From: Corticimicrobacter sp040137905
GTDB lineage: Bacteria > Pseudomonadota > Gammaproteobacteria > Burkholderiales > Burkholderiaceae_B
Length of the DNA: 64,000 nucleotides
Direction of reading: 5' to 3'
NCBI RefSeq assembly: GCF_040137905.1
Contig: NZ_JBEFDG010000027.1
Span: 50,184-114,183 of the forward strand
Both the position numbers and the translations under genes were made by a program. Of the stretch, positions 8,045 through 15,338 are shown one piece after another (within the stretch, counting starts at the first letter, position 1; every line of letters starts with the position of its first letter). The notes beneath the pieces were generated by a model. It was not told the origin of the DNA. It saw nothing but the letters and a program-made list of their open reading frames with translations, and made no database searches.

Positions 8045-8796
8045 GCGGGCTGAAACTGGAACATGTCAGCCGCACATTCGGTGGGCTCCATGCGGTCAGT
8101 GACGTCAGCCTGACTGTCAGCCCGGGTCATATCACGGGCCTGATCGGACCCAATGGCGCAGGCAAGACCACCCTGGTCAACCTGATCAGCGGTCTGCTGT
8201 TTCCAACAACAGGCACCATTCACCTGGGCAACAGCGATATCTCGCGACTGGAGCCGGACACTGTCGCCAGGCAAGGCATCGCGCGGACCTTCCAGACGAT
8301 ACGTCTGCTCAAAGATGCCAGCGTGCTCGACAATGTCGTCGCAGGCTTCCATCGGCACGAGCGCGCCAGTCTCACGGCAGCCTTGCTGGGCCTGCCCTCG
8401 GCGCGCAGGGAAACGGCACGACTGCGCGAACAGGCCGCCACGCTGCTGGAGCGTTTCGGCATGCTGGCCTACGCCCTGACACCCGCAGGAAACCTGTCCT
8501 ACGGCCACCAGCGCCGGGTCGAGATGATGCGTGCCCTGGCCTCGCAGCCACGCCTGCTGCTGCTGGACGAACCTGTCGCCGGAATGAATGATCGCGAAGC
8601 GGATGCACTGGGAGAAATTTTCACCAGCCTCGCCGAGGATGGTCTGGCGGTCCTGCTGATCGAACACAACCTGCGCTTCGTGCTGTCGCTATGTCAGGTG
8701 CTGCATGTGCTCGATGCCGGATGCCTGATCGCCTCCGGCGATCCTCATGAAGTACGCGCACAGGCCCACGTTGTTGCGGCCTACCTGGGAGGCTGA
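8041..8796 (+). CDS. livG: ABC transporter ATP-binding protein LivG
   Basis: A 251-residue ATPase starting at the ATG at 8041 (AGGAGG sits 6 bases upstream inside livM), not at the longer frame's upstream GTG. It has Walker A GPNGAGKT, the LivG-typical FQTIRLLKDASVLDN region, the signature LSYGHQRR and Walker B LLLLDEP. The signature is LSYGHQ, the form usual in LivG. It hydrolyses ATP at the cytoplasmic face together with LivF. Confidence 0.92.
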   Translation: MSGLKLEHVSRTFGGLHAVSDVSLTVSPGHITGLIGPNGAGKTTLVNLISGLLFPTTGTIHLGNSDISRLEPDTVARQGIARTFQTIRLLKDASVLDNVVAGFHRHERASLTAALLGLPSARRETARLREQAATLLERFGMLAYALTPAGNLSYGHQRRVEMMRALASQPRLLLLDEPVAGMNDREADALGEIFTSLAEDGLAVLLIEHNLRFVLSLCQVLHVLDAGCLIASGDPHEVRAQAHVVAAYLGG

Positions 8797-8798
8797 AC

Positions 8799-9527
8799 AT
8801 GCTGCTGGAACTGAATGGCGTTGCCACCCACTATGGCCGGATCCAGGCAGTCCACGACGCGAGTCTGCAAGTCGATACGGGCGAACTGATCGCACTGATC
8901 GGGCCCAATGGTGCCGGCAAGAGCACGTTATTGAATACGGTGAGTGGCCTGCTGCGCCCGGTCGCCGGCCGGATTCTGTTCGGGGACAAGCCCATTGACA
9001 ACTGGCGTCCCGACCGCATCGCACGGGAAGGCCTGCTGCAGGTTCCGGAAGGCCGGCGTGTCCTGGGTCCGCTCAGTGTGGAAGACAATCTGTTGCTGGG
9101 CCGACAGGCGCTGGGCACACGCAAGCCTACCCATGTTCTCGAAGACATCTATGCGCTGTTTCCCATCCTGCATGAGCGCCGGCACCAATCCTCTGCCACG
9201 CTCAGCGGCGGACAGCAGCAAATGCTGGCGATTGGCCGGGCGCTGATGGGCGGGCCCAGACTGCTGGTACTCGATGAACCCAGCCTGGGGCTGGCCCCCA
9301 TCATCGTGCGGCAGGTCTTCGATACCTTGCGCCTGCTGCGCCAGACCGGCCTGACGATCCTGCTGGTCGAACAGAACGCAGACCTTGCCCTGGACATCAG
9401 TGATCGCGCCTATGTCATGGAGCAGGGCCGCGTCGTCCTGACCGGCCACAGCGGCGCATTGCGCAACGATCCCCGTATCCGTGAGCACTACTTGCCGGCA
9501 GTTGCCGAAACCATCTTCCCCGCCTGA
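8799..9527 (+). CDS. livF: ABC transporter ATP-binding protein LivF
   Basis: A 242-residue ATPase with Walker A GPNGAGKS, the LivF-typical LLQVPEGRRVLGPLSVEDNL segment, signature LSGGQQQM and Walker B LLVLDEPSLGLAP. It starts 2 bases after the livG stop. It is the second nucleotide-binding subunit of the importer. Confidence 0.92.
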   Translation: MLLELNGVATHYGRIQAVHDASLQVDTGELIALIGPNGAGKSTLLNTVSGLLRPVAGRILFGDKPIDNWRPDRIAREGLLQVPEGRRVLGPLSVEDNLLLGRQALGTRKPTHVLEDIYALFPILHERRHQSSATLSGGQQQMLAIGRALMGGPRLLVLDEPSLGLAPIIVRQVFDTLRLLRQTGLTILLVEQNADLALDISDRAYVMEQGRVVLTGHSGALRNDPRIREHYLPAVAETIFPA

Positions 9528-9568
9528 CCCCAGTTCCTTTTCCGTTCCTTTTTACAAGAGAAACCATC

Positions 9569-10696
9569 ATGTTCAAGAAACCCTGGCTGGCCTTGCTGAC
9601 ACTGGCCACACTGTCTCCCTTCAGCCCGGTTCATGCCGACACACCCCATGAGGTCATCGTCGGCGTGCCCGTCTCATCGTCCGGCATTTTTGCTTTCGCA
9701 AACCTGCCTGCCCGCAACGGCATCGAACTTGCCGCCGAGGAAGTCGCACGTTCCGGGGAACTCGGTAACGCCCGCCTTAAACTGCTGATCGAAGATACTG
9801 CCAGTGACAAGAACCAGGCAGTCAACCTCGTCAATCGTTTCATCAATACCGACAAGGCCGTCCTGATCCTGGGTCCGACCTCCACAGTCGAAGCCCAGGC
9901 TTACCTGCCCATCGCGCAAAGCAAGGAAATTCCGGCACTGACACAGGCGTCGGGTGACGTGGCCATCATTGGCGACTGGATATTCAAGGCCAACGCCGCG
10001 CCCGCCAAGATCGTCGAAGGCCTGGCGCTGCGCTACATCAAGGACTACCAGCCCAAACGCGCGGCCTATGTTTTCAATCGCGACAACGAATCCTATCTGC
10101 AGCAGAAAGACGGCATCAAGCGCCCTCTCGAACAAGCGGGAGTCGAAACCGTCCTGGAAGAAACCATCGTCGGCTCGGATACCGACTTCAGCGCCATCGT
10201 GACCAAGATTGCAGCGCAGGATATCGACACACTGGTGATCTCGACCACAGGCGAAACCACAGCCAATATCATCATCCAGGCTCGCCAGGCAGGCCTGCCC
10301 GACTCGGTGCGCATCCTCGGCACACCTTCTGCCGCCTCACACCAGTTCCTGAAGGTCGGCGGCACGGCTGTCGAAGGTGTCATCTTCCCATCCGATTACT
10401 TCATCGGTAGCCAGACGCCCCAGAACCAGGCTTTCATTCAGGCTTACAAGGCAAAATACGGTATCGAGCCTGATACATTCGCAGCCATCGGCTATTCCAA
10501 CCTGAAAACCGCTGCGGCAGCCGTGCAAAACGCAGGGCCGGACTACAGCCCCGCAGCGATCCGCAAGGCTCTTTCGGAAATCCGTGACCTGCCCACCGTC
10601 CTGGGCAATGGTGTGCTGACGCAAACCCCATCGCGCACCCCCATCTATGACGGTGTCGTCCTGACCATCCGTGATGGCAAGATCACGGAACTCTGA
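9569..10696 (+). CDS. Periplasmic substrate-binding protein of the Liv-type transporter
   Basis: A 375-residue type I periplasmic binding protein (Peripla_BP_6, LivK-like). Residues 1-24 are a clear Sec signal peptide ending PVHA, cleaved before DTP. The mature part opens with the usual substrate-entry strand (VIVGVPVSSSGIFAFANLPARNGIELAAEEV) and ends with an extracellular-binding fold (YGIEPDTFAAIGYSNLKTA). It is last in the operon, after a 41-base gap with an AAGAGAAA ribosome site. It decides the transporter's specificity, which the sequence alone does not reveal. A branched-chain, aromatic or amide substrate would all fit the family. Confidence 0.88.
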   Translation: MFKKPWLALLTLATLSPFSPVHADTPHEVIVGVPVSSSGIFAFANLPARNGIELAAEEVARSGELGNARLKLLIEDTASDKNQAVNLVNRFINTDKAVLILGPTSTVEAQAYLPIAQSKEIPALTQASGDVAIIGDWIFKANAAPAKIVEGLALRYIKDYQPKRAAYVFNRDNESYLQQKDGIKRPLEQAGVETVLEETIVGSDTDFSAIVTKIAAQDIDTLVISTTGETTANIIIQARQAGLPDSVRILGTPSAASHQFLKVGGTAVEGVIFPSDYFIGSQTPQNQAFIQAYKAKYGIEPDTFAAIGYSNLKTAAAAVQNAGPDYSPAAIRKALSEIRDLPTVLGNGVLTQTPSRTPIYDGVVLTIRDGKITEL

Positions 10697-10717
10697 TTCC
10701 CGAGCTTTCCAGACCGA

Positions 10718-10748
10718 GGCCCCGCCGGCCATATGACCATGCGGGGCC
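10718..10748 (+). terminator. Hairpin terminator after the Liv operon
   Basis: GGCCCCGC at 10718-10725 pairs with GCGGGGCC at 10741-10748 over a 15-base loop, 22 bases after the stop. There is no long T tract on either strand, so it may act with Rho or simply protect the 3' end. The bacterioferritin gene converges on it. Confidence 0.5.
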
Positions 10749-10811
10749 CCATTCAGCCATAACAGGCCGCCAGTACGGCACCGTGCTGGATCACGCCAGC
10801 ACTTGCCGTGT

Positions 10812-11285
10812 TCAGTCGTCGCCGATCTGGCTCTGCAGATAGTTTGCCAGGCCAACCGCACCGACCAGATCGATCTGGGTCTCGAGCCAGTCGATGTGTT
10901 CTTCCGTCTCGTCCAGCAATTTCTGCAGCAGGTCTCGCGACACATAGTCCTGGACCGATTCGCAGTGGGCGATGCCTTCCTTGAGCGTGGCCTGGGAAAT
11001 GGTTTCCAGCGCCAGGTCACAGGACAGGATCTCGGGCACGTCTTCGCCGATGCGCAGCTTGTGCAGGTCCTGCAGGTTGGGCAGGCCATCGAGCACGAAG
11101 ATCCGCTCGATCAGCTTGTCGGCGTGCTTCATTTCCTCGATGGACTCTTTGTATTCGTGCTTGCCGAGCCGGTCGAAGCCCCAGTGATTGAGCATCCGCG
11201 CATGCAGGAAATACTGGTTGATGGCCGTCAGCTCGTTCTTGAGCTGCTGGTTCAAGAGTTGAATGACCTTTTTGTCGCCTTGCAT
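10812..11285 (-). CDS. bfr: Bacterioferritin
   Basis: A 157-residue iron-storage subunit that assembles into a heme-containing 24-mer. The start is the internal ATG at 11285 (MQGDKKVIQLLNQQL), which has AGGAG 8 bases upstream. The longer frame adds an arginine-rich, non-family extension. Ferroxidase ligands E18, E51, H54, E94 and H130 and the heme ligand M52 are all in register. The position equal to E127 of the E. coli protein reads T, with E at 126 and 128. The gene for its [2Fe-2S] partner lies upstream on the same strand, separated by about 215 bases in which I see no other gene. Confidence 0.95.
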   Translation of the reverse strand: MQGDKKVIQLLNQQLKNELTAINQYFLHARMLNHWGFDRLGKHEYKESIEEMKHADKLIERIFVLDGLPNLQDLHKLRIGEDVPEILSCDLALETISQATLKEGIAHCESVQDYVSRDLLQKLLDETEEHIDWLETQIDLVGAVGLANYLQSQIGDD

Positions 11286-11501
11286 GATATCGCTCCTGTG
11301 CCGTGTTTGAACGCCACGACGCCTGGTAGCGGCGCGGACCATATACGCAGGCTATCATCCAAACGGGACAGGGTACAGCCGGACTATGCAGGTGATAAAC
11401 GGCTTTGCAAGCCGTAGCGGTAAGCGACGGGAAAACGAGAATGACTCTGGCTTTGCGAAACACTGCAAAGCCATGCGTGTGCCCATGCGGCCTGCCGCCG
11501 T

Positions 11502-11804
11502 TCAAAGGGCGGGAACAGCCTCCAGGACATGGGCAAAACCCAGCCGATCCTGCAACCGCTCGCCACGGGTCGGGCCGGATTCGACGACAGGTGCAGCCGG
11601 CAGCGTCGTTGCACACTCGCAACAACCACCTGCGCACGCACAGGCAGAGGCGCACGGCAGGTAGCTTTCGGCCATCTCGGCACAGCAGCCGCAGCAGGTG
11701 GCAACACCCAGGTCGGCCTGCAGGTCGGACAGGGTCCGGGCCCCTCGCGCTACACTGGCATTAACCTGCCGTTCGGTCACGGCATTGCAGATACAGATAT
11801 ACAT
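11502..11804 (-). CDS. bfd: Bacterioferritin-associated ferredoxin (BFD-like [2Fe-2S] protein) with extended tail
   Basis: Starts at the ATG at 11804 (MYICICNAV). The four BFD cysteine ligands are C4, C6, C38 and C41 in the pattern CxC-x31-CxxC, giving the helical [2Fe-2S] domain that reduces the bacterioferritin core and releases iron. At 100 residues the protein is longer than the usual 60-75. After the domain comes a second cysteine-rich stretch (CASACACAGGCCEC) and a proline-rich tail. Under iron limitation such genes are normally derepressed by Fur, and a Fur-box-like sequence overlaps the likely promoter. Confidence 0.85.
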   Translation of the reverse strand: MYICICNAVTERQVNASVARGARTLSDLQADLGVATCCGCCAEMAESYLPCASACACAGGCCECATTLPAAPVVESGPTRGERLQDRLGFAHVLEAVPAL

Positions 11805-11819
11805 ATATCGAAGAAAGGC

Positions 11820-11843
11820 AAATCTCACTTGTTCTCGTTTATA
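11820..11843 (-). promoter_or_regulatory. Probable bfd promoter with Fur-box-like sequence
   Basis: On the minus strand TATAAA (11843-11838) is followed directly by GAGAACAAGTGAGATTT, which resembles GAGAA-type Fur sites and would overlap the transcription start. The -35 is poor and the repeat is imperfect, so this is a weak call supported mainly by the iron-related gene it precedes. Confidence 0.35.
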
Positions 11844-11939
11844 GCATGATTATGCCTACCCAGCTATCCCAAATCGTCAAGCCGTGTTATTAAGATGCCG
11901 CATGCAAACTGACGCCTACCTCCGCGCCGTGATCACCCC

Positions 11940-13268
11940 ATGAGCCAGCTTTCCGTTTCGCTCCAGCTCGGCCAGCGCCTGTCGCTGACACCGCAGTTGC
12001 GGCAGTCCCTGCGACTGCTGCAACTGTCGACGCTTGCGCTGCACGAAGAGGTGGTCCGACTGGCCGACGAAAATCCCTTGCTGGAACTGGCCGATGCCGG
12101 CCCGGCAGCACCGGCCTATGACGATGACATGGTGTTCGAGGAAGCGGCCCCGGTCACGCTGCGCGACCACCTGCTCGAACAGCTGACGTTCCAGCCGGCC
12201 GACGAGCGTCGCAAGGCCCTCGTGCAGGTTCTGATCGATGCCCTGGACGACGGTGGCTGGTTGCCAGACACACTCGACGACATCCGTACCTGGCTGCCCG
12301 ATACGCTGGACATCGAGACAACGGAACTCGAGGCTGCCCTGCACCTGCTGCAGTCCTTCGACCCACCCGGTATCGGTGCGCGTTCGCTGGAAGAATGCCT
12401 GGTCCTGCAACTGCAGGTCATGGATGCCCATGCATTTCCCTACGCTGATGACCCAGCCGTCGTGGCCTGCGCCCTGAGTATCTGCCAGTCGCATCTCGAC
12501 CTGGTCGCGGCACGCAAGCTGAGCCAATTGCGCGCACTGCTGCCTTTCGATGCCGGCACCATCCAGCATGCCTGCGAACTGATCGCACATCTGTCACCAC
12601 ACCCGGGACACGACTGGACCCGACCTGCTGCCGACTATGTCATCCCCGACATCCTGGCCGTACGTGATGCCCGAGGCCGCTGGCAGGCGGAACTCAATCC
12701 CGCAGCACTGCCTCGCATCAGTCTGAACCAGCAATACGCCAGCCTGCTACAGGCCCAGGATGCCCGCGAACACAGTGCCATGCATGAGCAATTGCAGCAG
12801 GCCCGCTGGCTGCTGCGCAGCCTGGGCCAGCGCTATGACACCCTGTTGAAAATCGGGCAGGCCGTGGTCCGGCGCCAGGCCGGATTCCTGGATACCGGCC
12901 TCACCGCCATGCAGGCCATGACGCTGAAGGACATTGCACAGGACATCGACATGCACGAGTCCACCGTATCGCGTGCCATTGCCCAGAAATACATGCATAC
13001 ACCGCACGGACTGGTCGATTTCAAGCAATTCTTCAGCACCCGACTGGCGGGCGCTGACGGTACCCAGGACTCAACCTCTGCCACGGCCGTGCAGGCACTG
13101 TTGCGTGAGATCATCGCAGCAGAATCGCCCGATAAGCCCGTCTCCGACAATCAACTAGCCGACCTGCTGTCGGCCCGCGGCGTTGCGATTGCCCGCCGCA
13201 CCGTTGCCAAATACCGCGAAGCACTGCGTATCCCGCCCGCCTCGGCTCGCAAGAGGGCCACCACCTGA
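11940..13268 (+). CDS. rpoN: RNA polymerase sigma-54 factor RpoN
   Basis: A 442-residue sigma-54 with the glutamine- and leucine-rich region I at the N-terminus (QLSVSLQLGQRLSLTPQLRQ) and a core-binding region. The -12-contacting helix-turn-helix is at residues about 327-352 (LKDIAQDIDMHESTVSRAI) and the RpoN box ARRTVAKYRE is at 418-427. It is at the short end for the family because the acidic linker after region I is compact. The gene is not in the common lptB-rpoN-hpf-ptsN setting but stands upstream of a surface-secretion gene (11-base gap), and a sigma-54 activator is encoded 16 kb downstream. Confidence 0.95.
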   Translation: MSQLSVSLQLGQRLSLTPQLRQSLRLLQLSTLALHEEVVRLADENPLLELADAGPAAPAYDDDMVFEEAAPVTLRDHLLEQLTFQPADERRKALVQVLIDALDDGGWLPDTLDDIRTWLPDTLDIETTELEAALHLLQSFDPPGIGARSLEECLVLQLQVMDAHAFPYADDPAVVACALSICQSHLDLVAARKLSQLRALLPFDAGTIQHACELIAHLSPHPGHDWTRPAADYVIPDILAVRDARGRWQAELNPAALPRISLNQQYASLLQAQDAREHSAMHEQLQQARWLLRSLGQRYDTLLKIGQAVVRRQAGFLDTGLTAMQAMTLKDIAQDIDMHESTVSRAIAQKYMHTPHGLVDFKQFFSTRLAGADGTQDSTSATAVQALLREIIAAESPDKPVSDNQLADLLSARGVAIARRTVAKYREALRIPPASARKRATT

Positions 13269-13279
13269 GGAATCTGCGC

Positions 13280-15013
13280 ATGACCCAGTCAGACCGCCGT
13301 ACGTTGCATCCCTTTCGATACATCATGTTGGCATCTGGCTGGTTCTTGCTGGCCATGCCGATTCATCAGGCCCAGGCGGCCGCGCCACTGCGCGGCAACC
13401 CGCTCGACGGTGTCGATATTCCATCACCAAACGCGCTTGCATCCCAGCCCCCGCCTGCTGCCACACAGGCACCGCCGCCCAGCCAGGCGGGCGTACAGAA
13501 CCTGCTGGAACAACGCCTGACCATCCGGAACTTCGATGTCAGCGGTGCCCACACCCTGCCCTTTGCAGAGATTTCCGCAATCCTGGAACCACTGGCAGGC
13601 CGTACCGTGACGGTGGCCGAACTGGCCGGCGAAGTCAACCGCATTACCGAGCTATACCAGCAACAGGGCTATCTGCTGTCCTTCGCCATGCTGCAGCAGC
13701 AGGATTTTGCCGATGGTCTGGTCAAGGTCACGGTCGTGGAAGGCTACATCGGTGAGGTCCTGATCCAGGGCGAAGACAATCCGGCCGTGGATCGCCTCGA
13801 TACGCTGGCCCAGGCCCTGATCGACGAAAAGCCCCTCACCCGCAGCACACTCGAGCGCACGCTGGGCCTGATGCGTGCCGTCCCCGGCATCCGGATCACC
13901 CCCAAGCTGGATATGCCGCGCCGGGCCAGTGGTGCCACCGACCTGGTCCTTGACGTCAGCCATCAGGCATACGCGCTCTCCGGCGGCGTCACCAATCTGG
14001 GTGGCAACATGCAGGGGATTGCATCGGTCAACCTCAACAGCCTGACGCCACTTGGGGAGCAGACTCGCCTGACAGCCGCCATCCCCACGGCAAGCCGCAG
14101 CGTACGCTACTACCAGGGTGAAATCACGGTACCGATCGGAGCCGACGGGCTGGCCCTCGAGGTCAGCGGCTATCACTACAAGGCCGAGCCCGAAGATGCG
14201 CAGCTCGAAAGCCTGGGATACACGCGAAAAATCTATAACGAGCGGCTGGATGTCGGCCTGACCTATCCGTTGCTGCTCGACAATACCCGTCGCCTCGACC
14301 TGCGTGCCGGTTTCTACGGGGTACAGACGCTGGACGACTATACCCATGAATCCGGCCGTCTCTGGCTTGAGGAAAAGAACCGCCTGCGCGTCGCAAGGGT
14401 CGAACTGCGCTACCAGGGGCAGTCCGCCACCCAGTCCCATCATCTGCGACTGGGCATGAACCAGGGTTTTGATGCCTTTGGCGCAAGCAAATCGCTGACT
14501 TCCAGCGCACCCGGCGCGCTGGAGCCGCCCGCGCATGATCTCGACTTCAAGCGTTATCACATGTCGGCCGAGCAGAACTGGGTCCTGCCAGCACAGTTCG
14601 GACTGACACTGGCAGGCACGGCCCAGTACAGCAGCGATATTCTCCCTTCCATCGAACAGATCTCCTTCGGCAGTTGGAACTACGGCCTGGGATACCCGCA
14701 GGGCGAACTGGCCGGAGACAAGGGCTATGGCATCGCAGCCACCCTGCGCAGGCGCTTTGTGGCCGACCTGGACTACCTGAAGGTCGTCGAACCCTATCTG
14801 CGCCTCGATCACGCACGCGCCTGGTACAACGCCCCCGCCTGGCGTGTACTGGAGCCACGCCGCCTGGCCTCGGTTGCCCTGGGCATGAAGCTGACCGATG
14901 ACCGCCGCTACCTGCTCGATATCAATATCGCCCAACCCGTGGGGGATCGCCCCCTGGGCCGGGATGACCGTCGCCCCCGCTTCAACGCGAACTACTCGCT
15001 GTTCTATCAATAG
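13280..15013 (+). CDS. TpsB-family outer-membrane transporter (ShlB/FhaC/HecB type)
   Basis: A 577-residue two-partner-secretion translocator. Residues 1-33 form a signal peptide ending AQA, followed by a proline-rich linker. Residues about 75-155 form POTRA modules (RNFDVSGAHTLPFAEI, YQQQGYLLSFAMLQQQ, VTVVEGYIGEV). The remainder is a 16-strand barrel ending in YSLFYQ with an aromatic near the C-terminus. The start has TGAGGAA 7 bases upstream. It follows rpoN by 11 bases and may be co-transcribed. No TpsA exoprotein with a hemagglutination domain is present. The next gene encodes a repeat-rich lipoprotein that could be its client. Confidence 0.85.
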   Translation: MTQSDRRTLHPFRYIMLASGWFLLAMPIHQAQAAAPLRGNPLDGVDIPSPNALASQPPPAATQAPPPSQAGVQNLLEQRLTIRNFDVSGAHTLPFAEISAILEPLAGRTVTVAELAGEVNRITELYQQQGYLLSFAMLQQQDFADGLVKVTVVEGYIGEVLIQGEDNPAVDRLDTLAQALIDEKPLTRSTLERTLGLMRAVPGIRITPKLDMPRRASGATDLVLDVSHQAYALSGGVTNLGGNMQGIASVNLNSLTPLGEQTRLTAAIPTASRSVRYYQGEITVPIGADGLALEVSGYHYKAEPEDAQLESLGYTRKIYNERLDVGLTYPLLLDNTRRLDLRAGFYGVQTLDDYTHESGRLWLEEKNRLRVARVELRYQGQSATQSHHLRLGMNQGFDAFGASKSLTSSAPGALEPPAHDLDFKRYHMSAEQNWVLPAQFGLTLAGTAQYSSDILPSIEQISFGSWNYGLGYPQGELAGDKGYGIAATLRRRFVADLDYLKVVEPYLRLDHARAWYNAPAWRVLEPRRLASVALGMKLTDDRRYLLDINIAQPVGDRPLGRDDRRPRFNANYSLFYQ

Positions 15014-15062
15014 CATCGACCGCCAGGCCGCTGAGCGGCCGGCCAGGGAATTCGATACGGCC

Positions 15063-15088
15063 AACCGTTACCAATACAGGTAACGGTT
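15063..15088. promoter_or_regulatory. Perfect 26-base inverted repeat between the TpsB and collagen-like genes
   Basis: AACCGTTACC and GGTAACGGTT surround a 6-base centre. No T tract follows, so it does not look like an ordinary terminator. It lies about 180 bases upstream of a sigma-54 promoter, the distance at which activators of that system bind. A partial copy (AACCGTAACG) occurs at about 15116-15125. The remainder of 15014-15338 is AT-rich, without coding sense. Confidence 0.45.
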
Positions 15089-15267
15089 ACGCCCCGACTC
15101 CCCAGTTCCACAACAAACCGTAACGCAGACACGATCTTGCCCAGGTCTTCCGGTCCTGCGGATGATGCTCAAAAATACGTTTTATGAAAAATAAAATCCA
15201 TAAAAAACAAAGCTCTAAATAGAATCTTATCACCCTTGAAAAGAAATACAGCAGACCAAGGTAGAAC

Positions 15268-15284
15268 TGGCATCGAATTTGCTT
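15268..15284 (+). promoter_or_regulatory. Sigma-54 (-24/-12) promoter of the collagen-like lipoprotein gene
   Basis: The sequence TGGCATCGAATTTGCTT keeps the invariant GG (15269-15270) and GC (15281-15282) exactly 10 bases apart, together with TGGCA at -24 and TTTGC at -12. Transcription would begin near 15294, giving a leader of about 45 bases before the ATG at 15339. Confidence 0.7.
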
Positions 15285-15338
15285 CGATCCCTGTACCCCC
15301 CCTCATTGACTGCTGCACCTCTTTCCAAGGAGACCATC

